64,000 nt of DNA from contig JACOUP010000008.1 of the NCBI GenBank assembly GCA_016177765.1, forward strand, positions 253,021-317,020, written 5' to 3'. Source of the stretch: Deltaproteobacteria bacterium. Its GTDB lineage: Bacteria > UBA10199 > JACPAL01 > JACOUP01. The notes beneath the pieces were generated by a model. The model was not told where the DNA came from, did not search any database, and saw nothing but the letters and a program-made list of their open reading frames with translations. A program made the position numbers and the translations under genes. This document shows, piece by piece, positions 25,290-34,568 of the stretch; the stretch's first letter is position 1, and the number at the start of each line of letters is the position of its first letter.

Positions 25290-26470
25290 AGAAGAAATTT
25301 TAAGGCAAAGGTGATCGCCAGAAGAAATGCGGCGATCGCGGTCAGGTAGGTCAGGATAATAAACCATCGTGGCTTGCCCGGCATGGTGCGATCCCGTCTT
25401 TTCGCCGGTCCCAAAAACCAGGGGACAAAAAAGGGAACGCCACTCTCTTCGTCGTCCCCTAAACCAAAACCTTTCTTTTTCTTTCGCCCAAAGAGGGCGG
25501 ACAACAGCCCCCCTTTTTTGCGAAGCGGTTCTCCAGTCCCAACGATCTCTCCCTGGTCCCGTGTTCTCTCCGGTCCATACTTTTCCTGAAGATTGAGATC
25601 CCTCAGGGCCAAATTTTGCGCCTGAGACGAAATATTTAAGAAACTATTCATCTGCTCCCTGGCCTGGGCAACACCCCGCGCCGCAAGATCGGCCGGCTCC
25701 GGTTTGACCGGCTTGTGGGAGAGGGCGGTGTAGGTGACCTCACTGCCGGTCGTGACCAGACCTGGGGCGATCGCCTCACCCGGAGTGAGATTGGCGAGCG
25801 TTGTCGTCATCCCCTCAGAGGTCATCAGCAGACGGGCAAATTTATCCATCTTGCCGCTCGTCATCAGGAGATCGGAGACAACGCTCTGCCCGAAGAGGCC
25901 GCGAAAAATCATCTCCTTAATACCCTCCAGCGTCGCCGTTTTTTCAAAGGCAAAGGGGCTCATTTTTTCAAAGAAGGTGGACCATTCCGTTTGCGATTTT
26001 TTCCCAAAAACCAGACGGCCGGACGGTTGCTCTTCCCCCAGCGACAACCCCTTGGTGAACCGAGCGACAAAGATCTTTTCGAAGGAGGAGAGCTCCCGCC
26101 CCTCCCCTTTCTCCCCCCCCTCTTTCACCTCTTTCTGGATCTTCCCCGGGTTCACCGCCACCAACTTTCCTTCTTTCACGGAATAGGTGGTCTTCGCCTC
26201 CGGGGTCGAAGCCCCCTTGGGTGAATCACCCTTCGGCAAATTCTGTTTGATCAGATCGACAATATTTCCACCTCGGTCTTGTCGGGAAATAAACCGTTGC
26301 ATGGCCTGAATAACACTGCGCGGCAACGTCGGCCGGTAGGCATCCTGGATCCTCACGGCAGGAATTGTAGAAACGGGCGCGGCAGGTACCCCCTCGTGAG
26401 GTCCAGCCGGTTTAACCTCAGGAGAGAGAGAAGGAGAGATCGGTGGTTTTGTGGGAGGATCAACAGCCAT
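25286..26470 (-). CDS. Large orphan protein with C-terminal membrane anchor
   Basis: 394 residues, not recognised. The N-terminal 100 residues are Pro/Ser/Lys-rich and include KGDSPKGA from an exact copy of the dispersed repeat near residue 80. The middle (FARLLMTSEGMTTTLANL, FGQSVVSDLLMTSG) is helical. A basic region (GRKKKKGFG) precedes the single membrane helix at the very C-terminus (FIILTYLTAIAAFLLAITFA). The topology suggests a tail-anchored inner-membrane protein with a cytoplasmic body. Confidence 0.65.
   Translation of the reverse strand: MAVDPPTKPPISPSLSPEVKPAGPHEGVPAAPVSTIPAVRIQDAYRPTLPRSVIQAMQRFISRQDRGGNIVDLIKQNLPKGDSPKGASTPEAKTTYSVKEGKLVAVNPGKIQKEVKEGGEKGEGRELSSFEKIFVARFTKGLSLGEEQPSGRLVFGKKSQTEWSTFFEKMSPFAFEKTATLEGIKEMIFRGLFGQSVVSDLLMTSGKMDKFARLLMTSEGMTTTLANLTPGEAIAPGLVTTGSEVTYTALSHKPVKPEPADLAARGVAQAREQMNSFLNISSQAQNLALRDLNLQEKYGPERTRDQGEIVGTGEPLRKKGGLLSALFGRKKKKGFGLGDDEESGVPFFVPWFLGPAKRRDRTMPGKPRWFIILTYLTAIAAFLLAITFALKFLL
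26219..26231. repeat. GGGTGAWTCACCC-family repeat in the 25.3 kb orphan
   Basis: Exact GGGTGAATCACCC, read on the gene strand as KGDSPKG. Confidence 0.9.
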
Positions 26471-26531
26471 AGTATTTTACAATTATAATCAAATTATCGG
26501 TCAAAGGCACCTGTTTTGTTGCTAACACTCT

Positions 26532-29500
26532 GTGTTGCTAAACCGATCCCTACCTTATATAAGGGGCCGGTTGGATTTACACAATCCGTTCTGTCAGCTC
26601 TTTGAGGCGATACAAAACGGGAGGGACCCGGTCAAGATCACCGGGGTGGTCGGTGCGGGCAAGGGGTATCTGCTCGCACAACTGGTCCGTGAGGTGAAAA
26701 GGACAATCCTCTGGATCACCCCGAGCGGCAAAGAGGCCTCGTCGATTGAAAACGATTTGGGCTTCTTCCTCAACCCTCCCGGCAAGGGGGAGGTTTATCC
26801 TTTTCCGGCCCGTGACACCCTCCCCTACTTTGGGATCGCCCCTCACCCGGAACTGATGGCGGCCCGCCTCCGGGCCTTGCAGGCACTTCAAAAACGGGAA
26901 AATCTTGTCTTGATCGCCCCGATCACCGCCCTCCCGCTTTACCTGCCGCCGCGAGAATCGCTCCAGAAAAAACAGCTCTCCCTCAAAACGGGGGAAGAAA
27001 CCCCGCGAGACCTCCTGATCGAAACGATGGCCGACTGGGGGTATGAACGGGAAACGCTCGTCACCCGCCGCGGGACCTTTGCCGTTCGCGGAGGGGTCGT
27101 GGACCTCTTCACCCCTCTGTATGATAACCCTGTCCGACTGGAGTTTTTTGGGGATCAGGTTGAATCGATCCGTCTCTTCGAAACCGAGTCCCAAAAATCG
27201 ACGAGACCCTTGCCGGAAATCACTTTGGTTCCACCGAAGGAGGGACTCGTTGATGAGGAATCACTTTCAGAAAAGAGGTCCAGTTTCTTTGATTACCTCC
27301 CCGATGACCCTTTGGTGATCCTCGATGATCCGGAAAGGATCAATGATCACTTGAAGGAGTTTTGGGAAGACCTCAAGAGGGCTTATGAATCCTCCGAAAG
27401 AAAGGAAGGGACGCTTCTTCCCACCGAAATCGCCCTGACAGAAGAAGCCCTGGGACAACAGATCGCCCGGTTGAGGCCGGTTCCAATCGAGCCTCTGGAG
27501 ATCCTGGACGAACGGTCTCAAACGATCTCGCTCGGGATGAGAGACAATAGCGACTTCAAAAACCGGATCCCTCACGATAGAAAGAGAGAACTGCCACTGG
27601 CCCCTCTTGCTAAAAAGTTCGGTGAACTCTCGCTCACCGAACGGGTCCTCTTCGTCGCCGGGACAGAGGCTCAAGGAAAACGGTTCCGAGACCTGTTCAC
27701 CCCCTACTTTCCCAACCTCTTCCCGATTGAACTGAAGAGTGGCGAGCTCTCGGGGGGATTCCAGTTTCCGGCAGAAAAACTGGTCCTCATCACCGAAGAG
27801 GAGATCTTTGGTTCCAAGATCAAAAAGCCGACCGAGAAACCCTCCTCTGATTTCTTTTCCTCATTCGCTGAACTGAAAGAAGGAGCGCCGATCGTCCATC
27901 GGGATCATGGGATCGGTCTTTATAAGGGGCTCACCCCGATGAAGATTGCCGGTATCGCCGGTGACTTTCTCATCATTGAATACGACAAGGGGGACAAACT
28001 TTACCTCCCGGTCTACCGGCTCAGTCAGGTTCAACGGTATGTCTCGGGTGACGGCCCGCCGCCGAGGCTCGACACCTTGGGGAGTAAATCGTGGGCCAAG
28101 ACAAAGGAGAAGGCGAAAAAAGCGATCCAGGCGATCGCCGGGGAGCTCCTCAATACCCACGCCGCCCGTTCGGTCGGCAAGGGGTTTGCCTTCTCCCCTC
28201 CTGACGAGTTGTACGAGGCGTTTGAGGCGAGCTTCCCTTTTGAAGAGACACCGGACCAGCTCCGGGCAATTCAGGAGGTCCTCTCCGACATGGAAAACGA
28301 AAAACCGATGGACCGCCTGATTCTGGGAGACGTCGGCTATGGCAAGACAGAGGTCGCGATGCGGGCCGCCTTCAAGGCAGTGCAGGACTCTAAACAGGTC
28401 GCAATCCTGGTCCCCACAACGGTCTTGGCCTTCCAGCATTGGGAAAACTTTAAGGAGCGTTTTAAGGAGTACCCGGTACAGATTGAAATGATCTCCCGTT
28501 TCCGGTCTCCTCAGGAACAGAAAAAGATCCTGCAAGAAACCGCTGAGGGAAAGATCGACATCCTGATCGGCACACACCGCCTGCTTCAACCGGATGTCTC
28601 GTTTAAAAATCTGGCCCTGCTGGTGATCGATGAAGAACACCGTTTTGGGGTCGCCGCGAAGGAAAGGTTGAAGAAGCTCAAAAAAGATATTGATCTCCTT
28701 TCTCTTTCAGCCACACCGATCCCAAGAACCCTTTACATGTCGATGGTGGGAATACGGCCGATCAGCATCATCGAAACGCCGCCGGTCGACCGGCTCGCCA
28801 TCCGGACCTTCGTCGCCCCCTTCAGCGAGGCGATCATCAAGGAGGCGTTGCTCCGGGAACTCCGGAGAAAGGGGCAGGTTTTCTTCGTCCACAACCGGAT
28901 CCAGTCCATTGAGACGGTTCGCAAGAGAATCTCCCACCTTTTACCGGAGGTCCGGATTGAGATCGCCCATGGGGAGATGGATGAGGAAAAACTGGAAGAG
29001 GCGATGCTCCGCTTTTCCCACCACGAATTTGATATCCTCCTTTGCACCACCATCATCGAATCGGGAATTGATATCCCGAATGCCAATACCATTTTGATGG
29101 ACCATGCGGACCGCCTCGGTCTGGCGCAAATCTACCAGCTTCGCGGACGGGTCGGACGGGGGGCCCACCGGGCTTATTGCTACCTCTTGCTCCCGGAGGC
29201 GGAAGAGTTAACGCCCGAGGCGCGAAAGAGGCTCAAGATCCTCCAAAAATTTTCTGAGCTCGGTTCCGGCTTCCGGATGGCCTCGTACGATCTGGAGATC
29301 CGCGGCGCCGGGAATCTCTTCGGGACGGCCCAGTCAGGCCAGATGGCGGCGCTGGGATATGATCTCTACACCGAACTCCTCGAAAAGGCGGTGCAGGAAA
29401 TAAAGGGGGAACAGGTTTTAGAAGAAATCGATCCCGAAATGCATTTCCCGATCCCGGCCTTTCTTCCTGATGATTACATCCCTGACCCCCCGCTCCGTCT

Positions 29501-29882
29501 CGACCTCTACCGGAGACTTTCGAGTGCCGGTGATGAAGGGGAGATTTCGACGATTGCCGATGAGATGGCTGATCGCTTCGGGCGCCTTCCCCAAGAGGCA
29601 GAGTTCTTCCTGATGTTGAGTGAACTCAAGACCCTTGCCAAGAAACTAAGGATCAAGGAGATCCGATACGACAAGACCAAATTTGCCTTTTCTTTTGACC
29701 CAACCACCCCCCTTTCGCCAGAAAGACTCCTCCTGCTGATCCAAAAGGAACCCAAAAAGTATCAATTCAGGGCGATTCGCCCTGCCGAATCACAACTCTT
29801 CTACAGAAAACCACTGGATTCTCCTGCAGCCATCCTTCAAGAGGCCAAAAAATTCTTGAAGCAACTCCTGGCTACGTGTTAA
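26532..29882 (+). CDS. mfd: Transcription-repair coupling factor
   Basis: 1116 residues from a GTG start. Mfd releases RNA polymerase stalled at lesions and recruits UvrA. Present are the UvrB-like N-terminal region (VTGVVGAGKGYLLAQL, GVVDLFTP), the RNA-polymerase-interaction domain (PIVHRDHGIGLYKGL), the RecG-like translocase (Walker A GDVGYGKTEVAMRAAF, DEEHRFGV, SATPIPRTL, QLRGRVGRG) and the C-terminal TRCF domain. No Shine-Dalgarno is obvious before the GTG. Near residue 1080 a GGGCGATTCGCCC palindrome, a variant of the dispersed repeat, encodes RAIRPA. Confidence 0.97.
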   Translation: MLLNRSLPYIRGRLDLHNPFCQLFEAIQNGRDPVKITGVVGAGKGYLLAQLVREVKRTILWITPSGKEASSIENDLGFFLNPPGKGEVYPFPARDTLPYFGIAPHPELMAARLRALQALQKRENLVLIAPITALPLYLPPRESLQKKQLSLKTGEETPRDLLIETMADWGYERETLVTRRGTFAVRGGVVDLFTPLYDNPVRLEFFGDQVESIRLFETESQKSTRPLPEITLVPPKEGLVDEESLSEKRSSFFDYLPDDPLVILDDPERINDHLKEFWEDLKRAYESSERKEGTLLPTEIALTEEALGQQIARLRPVPIEPLEILDERSQTISLGMRDNSDFKNRIPHDRKRELPLAPLAKKFGELSLTERVLFVAGTEAQGKRFRDLFTPYFPNLFPIELKSGELSGGFQFPAEKLVLITEEEIFGSKIKKPTEKPSSDFFSSFAELKEGAPIVHRDHGIGLYKGLTPMKIAGIAGDFLIIEYDKGDKLYLPVYRLSQVQRYVSGDGPPPRLDTLGSKSWAKTKEKAKKAIQAIAGELLNTHAARSVGKGFAFSPPDELYEAFEASFPFEETPDQLRAIQEVLSDMENEKPMDRLILGDVGYGKTEVAMRAAFKAVQDSKQVAILVPTTVLAFQHWENFKERFKEYPVQIEMISRFRSPQEQKKILQETAEGKIDILIGTHRLLQPDVSFKNLALLVIDEEHRFGVAAKERLKKLKKDIDLLSLSATPIPRTLYMSMVGIRPISIIETPPVDRLAIRTFVAPFSEAIIKEALLRELRRKGQVFFVHNRIQSIETVRKRISHLLPEVRIEIAHGEMDEEKLEEAMLRFSHHEFDILLCTTIIESGIDIPNANTILMDHADRLGLAQIYQLRGRVGRGAHRAYCYLLLPEAEELTPEARKRLKILQKFSELGSGFRMASYDLEIRGAGNLFGTAQSGQMAALGYDLYTELLEKAVQEIKGEQVLEEIDPEMHFPIPAFLPDDYIPDPPLRLDLYRRLSSAGDEGEISTIADEMADRFGRLPQEAEFFLMLSELKTLAKKLRIKEIRYDKTKFAFSFDPTTPLSPERLLLLIQKEPKKYQFRAIRPAESQLFYRKPLDSPAAILQEAKKFLKQLLATC
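29770..29782. repeat. GGGCGAWTCGCCC variant repeat in mfd
   Basis: GGGCGATTCGCCC: both arms of the 13-bp core changed T-to-C and A-to-G so that pairing is kept. The flanks match the family poorly, so chance is possible. Confidence 0.45.
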
Positions 29883-29893
29883 CGAAAGGGTCT

Positions 29894-30760
29894 ATGTCTT
29901 TTTTTAAAAAATCTCTCTTGGCGCTGACTCTTCTCAGTTTATTTGGTTGTTCCCGGAATAAGGAAGGGCCGGCCCTTGCTGAAATCGGAGACCAAAAAAT
30001 AACCCTCCCTGAATTTTTGCTGATTCAGGAGGAGTCCGGCGCCGAAACACAACCCTCTCTCAAAAAACAGCTCCTTCAGGCACTCATCGATGAAAAACTC
30101 CTGCTCGGCGAGGCCAAACGTCAAGGGGTCACGATCTCGAACAAGGAATGGAGTGAAAAATTAAAAGAGTCGGGACCCCGCTCCCCCAAAATTTCGCTTT
30201 CCCTCTGGCGTGAACGTCAAAGGGGGAAATTGATCCTTGCCAAATGGCTCTCCAAGGAGATAAGACCCAAACTCAGGATCTCGGAAGATGAGGTACAACG
30301 GGCCTTCCATGAACGCCGGTCCGAGTTAGCTGTTCCGGAACAGGTCAGGGCCCGGCAGATTACCGTCTCTTCCAGGGAAAAGGCGGAAAAGATCCTGGCC
30401 TTGATTAAAAAAGGAGAGAATTTTGTGGCGCTCGCCCAACAGTATTCGGAAAGCCCGGATCGTGACAAGGGGGGAGATCTCGGATTTTTTTCGCGCGGCT
30501 CTTTTCCAAAGGTATTTGAGGAGACCTGTTTCAAACTCCCTGTGGGAGAGGTCAGCCCCGTGATTCCTTCAGAGTATGGTTTTCATGTCTTTAAGGTCGT
30601 TGAGAAAAGACGGCCGCAACAGCCAACCTTGGAAGAAGCCAAGAAGGCAATCATTGAAAAACTTCTTGAGGAAAAGGAAAAAAAGTTGATGGAGCAACTC
30701 TTGGCCGACTTGAGGAAAAATGTGCCGGTGGTCCTGCATCCGGAGGCTGATTCGTTATGA
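29894..30760 (+). CDS. Parvulin-type peptidyl-prolyl isomerase lipoprotein
   Basis: 288 residues from the ATG at 29894, with an upstream GAAAGGG. The signal ends in the lipobox LFGC. It has a SurA-like N-terminal helical region, then a parvulin domain (about 150-245) with ARQITVSSREKAEKIL, GGDLGFFSRGSFPK and EYGFHVFKVVEKR. It is a periplasmic, lipid-anchored folding factor. The next gene, a SurA N-domain protein, overlaps by 4 bases, so the pair may split the roles of one SurA. Confidence 0.92.
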   Translation: MSFFKKSLLALTLLSLFGCSRNKEGPALAEIGDQKITLPEFLLIQEESGAETQPSLKKQLLQALIDEKLLLGEAKRQGVTISNKEWSEKLKESGPRSPKISLSLWRERQRGKLILAKWLSKEIRPKLRISEDEVQRAFHERRSELAVPEQVRARQITVSSREKAEKILALIKKGENFVALAQQYSESPDRDKGGDLGFFSRGSFPKVFEETCFKLPVGEVSPVIPSEYGFHVFKVVEKRRPQQPTLEEAKKAIIEKLLEEKEKKLMEQLLADLRKNVPVVLHPEADSL

Positions 30761-31332
30761 AAGTGAGGTTTCTCTCCTTTTTATTGATCGTTCTAGGCAC
30801 CCTTCCCTCCTTCCTCGTCCGAGCCGAGGTGGTGGACAAGGTTGTCGCCATCGTCGGGGACGAAATCATCACTTCGTCCGACGTTGATATTTTCTACAAG
30901 AACAACAAGGAAAAAAAGACCCGTGGCGAGATCCTGGAAGAATTGGTCGATGAAAAACTGATCCAGAACGAGATCAAAAGCCTTCAGATTGCGGTCAGTT
31001 CTGAAGAACTGTCACAGGCGATCGGCAGTATCCTGGCGCAGAACAAGACAACCCCTGAGGCACTCAAGACTGAACTGGCCAAGAAGGGGGTTTCCTATGA
31101 ACAATACAAGAAGCAGATCAGCCAGAATGTCAAAAAAATGAAGTTTTTGGGACAGGTGATTTACCCGCGGATCAAGGTCTCCGAGGAAGAGGTTGAAAAA
31201 TACCAGAAGGCCAACCCCCGCCTTACCAGCAATGAGGCCAAGATGAACCTCTATGAAAGACGCGGGCAGGACGAACTGAAAAGATACCTCCAGGAGATCC
31301 GCCAAAAGACCTACATTGATATTATCCAATGA
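30757..31332 (+). CDS. SurA N-terminal-domain periplasmic chaperone without parvulin domain
   Basis: 191 residues with a signal peptide (LSFLLIVLGTLPSFLVRA). The mature start VVDKVVAIVGDEIITSSDVD is the SurA_N hallmark, and YPRIKVSEEEVEKY follows. The protein ends without any parvulin domain, so it should be a chaperone only. It sits between a parvulin lipoprotein and pdxA, overlapping both by 4 bases. surA-pdxA is an old linkage. Confidence 0.9.
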   Translation: MKVRFLSFLLIVLGTLPSFLVRAEVVDKVVAIVGDEIITSSDVDIFYKNNKEKKTRGEILEELVDEKLIQNEIKSLQIAVSSEELSQAIGSILAQNKTTPEALKTELAKKGVSYEQYKKQISQNVKKMKFLGQVIYPRIKVSEEEVEKYQKANPRLTSNEAKMNLYERRGQDELKRYLQEIRQKTYIDIIQ

Positions 31333-32213
31333 AAAAACCACAGATCGGCATCACGATGGGGGACCCGAAGGGGATCGGGCCGGAGGTGGTTCAAAAGGCG
31401 CTTGCCTCACGGGAGATTCGAAAAATTTGTGAGCCGGTTCTTTTTGGTCCTTCTGAATTTTTTGACTGGAAGAAGACAAAAACCCTTTCCGATAAAGAAT
31501 GCGGCCGGTTGTCTCACCTCTACATCCGGCAGGCGGTGCGGGCGGCGATGCAAAGGAAAATCGCGGCGATCGTCACCGGGCCGATCAGCAAGGCAAACCT
31601 GAACAAGGCCGGTTACCACTACCCCGGCCATACCGAGCTACTCGCCGAACTGACCGGGACCAAAAAAGTGGTGATGATGATGTCAGGACCTCAGTTGAAG
31701 GTAAGCCTCGTCACTATTCACGAACCATTGGCCAAAGTTCCGAAACTTTTAACAGAGAAAAATATTTTTGAGACAATCGAACTGACCAACAACTGGCTAA
31801 AAAAATACTTCGGGATCAAGAAACCAAAATTAGCCGTTGCCGGGTTGAACCCGCATGCCGGTGAGGGGGGGATCTTTGGCCCGGAAGAGAAAAAAATTAT
31901 CCAGCCGGCAGTCCTCAAGGCGTGTCGCCAGAAAATAAACGTGGCCGGGCCGTTGTCGGCTGATTCCCTCTTTCATAAAGCGGCCAACGGCCGCTTTGAT
32001 GCGGTGATTGCGATGTATCACGACCAGGGGTTGATCCCTCTAAAACTGTTGCACTTCGAGGAGGGGGTGAATATAATTCTGGGGCTTCCGATCATTCGGA
32101 CCAGCCCGGACCACGGTACCGCCTTTGATATTGCCGGGCGGGGGATAGCCAGTCCGCAAAGTATGATTGCGGCAATCCGAATGGCGGTTGAAATGGTCCA
32201 ACATGTCTATTAA
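31329..32213 (+). CDS. pdxA: 4-hydroxythreonine-4-phosphate dehydrogenase
   Basis: 294 residues. It acts in vitamin B6 synthesis, oxidising 4-phosphohydroxythreonine. Family motifs are GITMGDPKGIGPEV at the start, TGPISKANL, YPGHTELLAELTG, NPHAGEGGIFG and MYHDQGLIPLK near the C-terminus, which bring the metal-binding histidines. It overlaps the surA-like gene by 4 bases and the following mutase by 11. Confidence 0.97.
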   Translation: MKKPQIGITMGDPKGIGPEVVQKALASREIRKICEPVLFGPSEFFDWKKTKTLSDKECGRLSHLYIRQAVRAAMQRKIAAIVTGPISKANLNKAGYHYPGHTELLAELTGTKKVVMMMSGPQLKVSLVTIHEPLAKVPKLLTEKNIFETIELTNNWLKKYFGIKKPKLAVAGLNPHAGEGGIFGPEEKKIIQPAVLKACRQKINVAGPLSADSLFHKAANGRFDAVIAMYHDQGLIPLKLLHFEEGVNIILGLPIIRTSPDHGTAFDIAGRGIASPQSMIAAIRMAVEMVQHVY

Positions 32214-33627
32214 ATTTGGAACTGACGGCTGGCGCGGGATTATCGGGCGGGATTTTACCTTTGAAAATGTCGCCCGCGTCGCCCAGGCGTTCGCCGACCT
32301 TGTCCAGGAAAACAGGGTTTTCCCAAAACGGGCCGGCAACATCATCCTTGGGTATGACCGCCGGTTCCAGTCGCCGGAGTTCGCCAATACGATCGCCTCT
32401 GTCCTGACCGCGAACAGTCTCCTCGTAGAACGCTCCTCCTCCTTTTGCCCCACCCCTACCATCGCCTGGCTGACCAAAGACAAAAAGGGAACGGCCGGCG
32501 TCATAATCACGGCGAGCCACAATCCGGCTATCTGGAATGGGGTAAAATTCAAGGAGTCGTACGGCGGCGCCGCCTCCCCCGAGTCAACGATGGCGGTAGA
32601 GACAAAGATCGAAGAGAACGAAAAAAAGGGGAGGTCTCCTTCAATGCTTGATCTGGAAGAGGCCGGAAAAAAGAGGCTCCTCACCGGTTTTGACCCTGGC
32701 AACGACTATGTTACCGCCCTGCAACAGTTTGTGGCCCTTGAAAAGATCCAAAAAAGCCACTGGAAGATCGGCTTTGACCCCCTCTATGGGGCAGGGACCG
32801 GTTTTCTCTCCAAGGTATTGAAGCAAGACTTGGCCGAAATCCATCAGGAGGAAAATCCTTCCTTTGGCGGTTTGAATCCGGAACCGATCGAGAAAAATCT
32901 AAAAGAGTTGATCCAGACCGTCCGTGACAAAAAACTGGATGTCGGCCTGGCGACCGATGGCGATGCCGACCGGATTGGGGCGGTTGACGAAACCGGCCGG
33001 TTCGTCGACTCCCACCATATCTTCGCGCTGATCTTGAGGCACCTTGTTGAAGTCCGAGGCTGGAAGGGAGGTATCGTCAAAACGGTTTCAACGACAGGGA
33101 TGATTGAACAGCTTTGCCGGAAATACCAGCTTCCGCTCCATGAAACCGCCATCGGTTTCAAACATATCTGCAAAAAATTCCTCGAGGTCGAAAAACCGCT
33201 GATGGGGGGAGAGGAATCAGGCGGGATCGCCATTTGCCAGCACCTCTATGAAAGAGACGGCCTGCTCTCCGGCCTTCTGCTCCTCGAGATCATGGCCCAT
33301 CACGAAAGACGTCTTGGCGAACTGATCCGTGAACTTCATCAGGAGGTCGGACCCCACTTTTTTGAAAGAAACGATCTGCACTTAAGCGAGACAGAGGTCG
33401 AAAAGGTCCGGACAAAACTTCCCACAAAAAAGATCGAGACCCTGGCCGGCCAGAAGGTTGCCAACACCAATCAGGTGGACGGCTGTAAATACACACTGGC
33501 CAATGGAAGCTGGCTCCTGGTCCGTCCCTCCGGGACCGAACCGCTCCTCCGGCTCTACGCGGAGGCGGATGAACCGGAAAAGGTCAAAAAACTCCTCCAG
33601 GCGGCCCGCGAGATTTTGCCTATTTAA
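32203..33627 (+). CDS. Phosphoglucomutase/phosphomannomutase family enzyme
   Basis: 474 residues from the ATG at 32203 inside the end of pdxA. It is an alpha-D-phosphohexomutase: the phosphoserine is Ser105 in TASHNPAIWNG, the metal loop is DGDADRIG, the sugar loop GGEESGG and the phosphate loop RPSGTEP. Exact substrate (glucose-, mannose- or glucosamine-phosphate) is not clear; the length and GTDGWRG start resemble the PgcA/archaeal-type mutases rather than GlmM. Confidence 0.93.
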   Translation: MSIKFGTDGWRGIIGRDFTFENVARVAQAFADLVQENRVFPKRAGNIILGYDRRFQSPEFANTIASVLTANSLLVERSSSFCPTPTIAWLTKDKKGTAGVIITASHNPAIWNGVKFKESYGGAASPESTMAVETKIEENEKKGRSPSMLDLEEAGKKRLLTGFDPGNDYVTALQQFVALEKIQKSHWKIGFDPLYGAGTGFLSKVLKQDLAEIHQEENPSFGGLNPEPIEKNLKELIQTVRDKKLDVGLATDGDADRIGAVDETGRFVDSHHIFALILRHLVEVRGWKGGIVKTVSTTGMIEQLCRKYQLPLHETAIGFKHICKKFLEVEKPLMGGEESGGIAICQHLYERDGLLSGLLLLEIMAHHERRLGELIRELHQEVGPHFFERNDLHLSETEVEKVRTKLPTKKIETLAGQKVANTNQVDGCKYTLANGSWLLVRPSGTEPLLRLYAEADEPEKVKKLLQAAREILPI

Positions 33628-33651
33628 CACCTCTTTTAATTCAGGTATACT
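33624..33651 (+). promoter_or_regulatory. Sigma-70-type promoter of the 33.7 kb gene
   Basis: TTAACA (33624-33629), 16 bases, TATACT (33646-33651), followed by AAAGGAGG at a normal distance from the ATG at 33678. Confidence 0.55.
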
Positions 33652-33677
33652 ATTCTTAAGATTAAAGGAGGTTCCTT

Positions 33678-34565
33678 ATGGCTACCCCCCCTAGTTCCGG
33701 CCCCAAAGGCCCTGTCGCTCCAAAACCGCAACCGGTCTTGCTAGCCCAAGCGGATGATGAGAGCACCGTTATTCAGGGACGGCTCGAAGAGGCGATGGAG
33801 AAGGATGATATTCTCACCTTTTCTGAATGGGAGAGTTTGAAGGGATCCATCAAAGACAATTGGAGCAACGGGGGAAGAGAAGGGCTCAATCGGTTTCTCC
33901 AGGTTGCCGAGCGTCACCCAGGGTGGACCTTTGACCCTGCCGTCCTGGAGAAATTGAGAAAGGCCGACGGTTATGGTGTGGACATGAAGGCGGTGGAAGC
34001 TATTGCGAGACATGAAAGAAAGGGGCCTCCGGGGGCGGGAACTGCCAGGTCGGTATGGGGGTGTGCCGAGGAGAGAGCCCCCGATGCCGGCGATTGTGCA
34101 CGACCGGCAGAAAGGGGCAAGGCTCCAACTCAAGTAACCGGGACTGATGGCGGGACACCGCTTGAGGAATCGGTCAATCTCCCGGCGCCGTTTGTCAGTG
34201 TCCTCGGCAAGAGGGCATTTGAGGAACAATTGGGAAAAATGGATAAAGCAAAACCTGTCGCCCTCTTCGTCTGGGCACGCCACTGTTCCCACTGCCAAGA
34301 ACAGAAGCCGGCTATTACCGAGGCAGCCCGGGGATTGGCCGGAATGGTCCAGTTTATCGGGGTCGAATTCCCATTCCAGGCATTTCTGCACCCGGAAGTC
34401 TCCTTTCTGAAACCCAACGAATTTGTCGTCGGGGACTACAGAGTGGAAGGGTTCCCTTCCATCCTGATCCTGACCCATAACGGGAGCCGATGGGGACATG
34501 AAAAACTACCCTCTGAGGGGGGCCTCGCCCCCAATCTTCTGAAACGGTTCCCGGCGGCTGAATAA
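33678..34565 (+). CDS. Thioredoxin-fold orphan protein
   Basis: 295 residues. The C-terminal 110 residues look like thioredoxin: VALFVWARHCSHCQEQKP, with a CSHC active site, then FIGVEFPFQAF and VEGFPSILILTHNG, with the cis-proline region FPS. The N-terminus is disordered (Pro/Lys-rich), followed by a helical unit ILTFSEWESLKGSIKDNW. Between them, 34021-34136 encodes a Gly/Ala/Arg/Pro-rich stretch containing inverted repeats that may be an inserted element. There is no signal peptide. Redox function is likely; the partner is unknown. Confidence 0.7.
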   Translation: MATPPSSGPKGPVAPKPQPVLLAQADDESTVIQGRLEEAMEKDDILTFSEWESLKGSIKDNWSNGGREGLNRFLQVAERHPGWTFDPAVLEKLRKADGYGVDMKAVEAIARHERKGPPGAGTARSVWGCAEERAPDAGDCARPAERGKAPTQVTGTDGGTPLEESVNLPAPFVSVLGKRAFEEQLGKMDKAKPVALFVWARHCSHCQEQKPAITEAARGLAGMVQFIGVEFPFQAFLHPEVSFLKPNEFVVGDYRVEGFPSILILTHNGSRWGHEKLPSEGGLAPNLLKRFPAAE

Positions 34566-34568
34566 CCA

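Noticed and set aside
28048-28062. GGGTGACGGCCCG in mfd as a repeat copy
   Set aside because: It is ordinary Mfd coding sequence (SGDGPP) and is not palindromic like the family.
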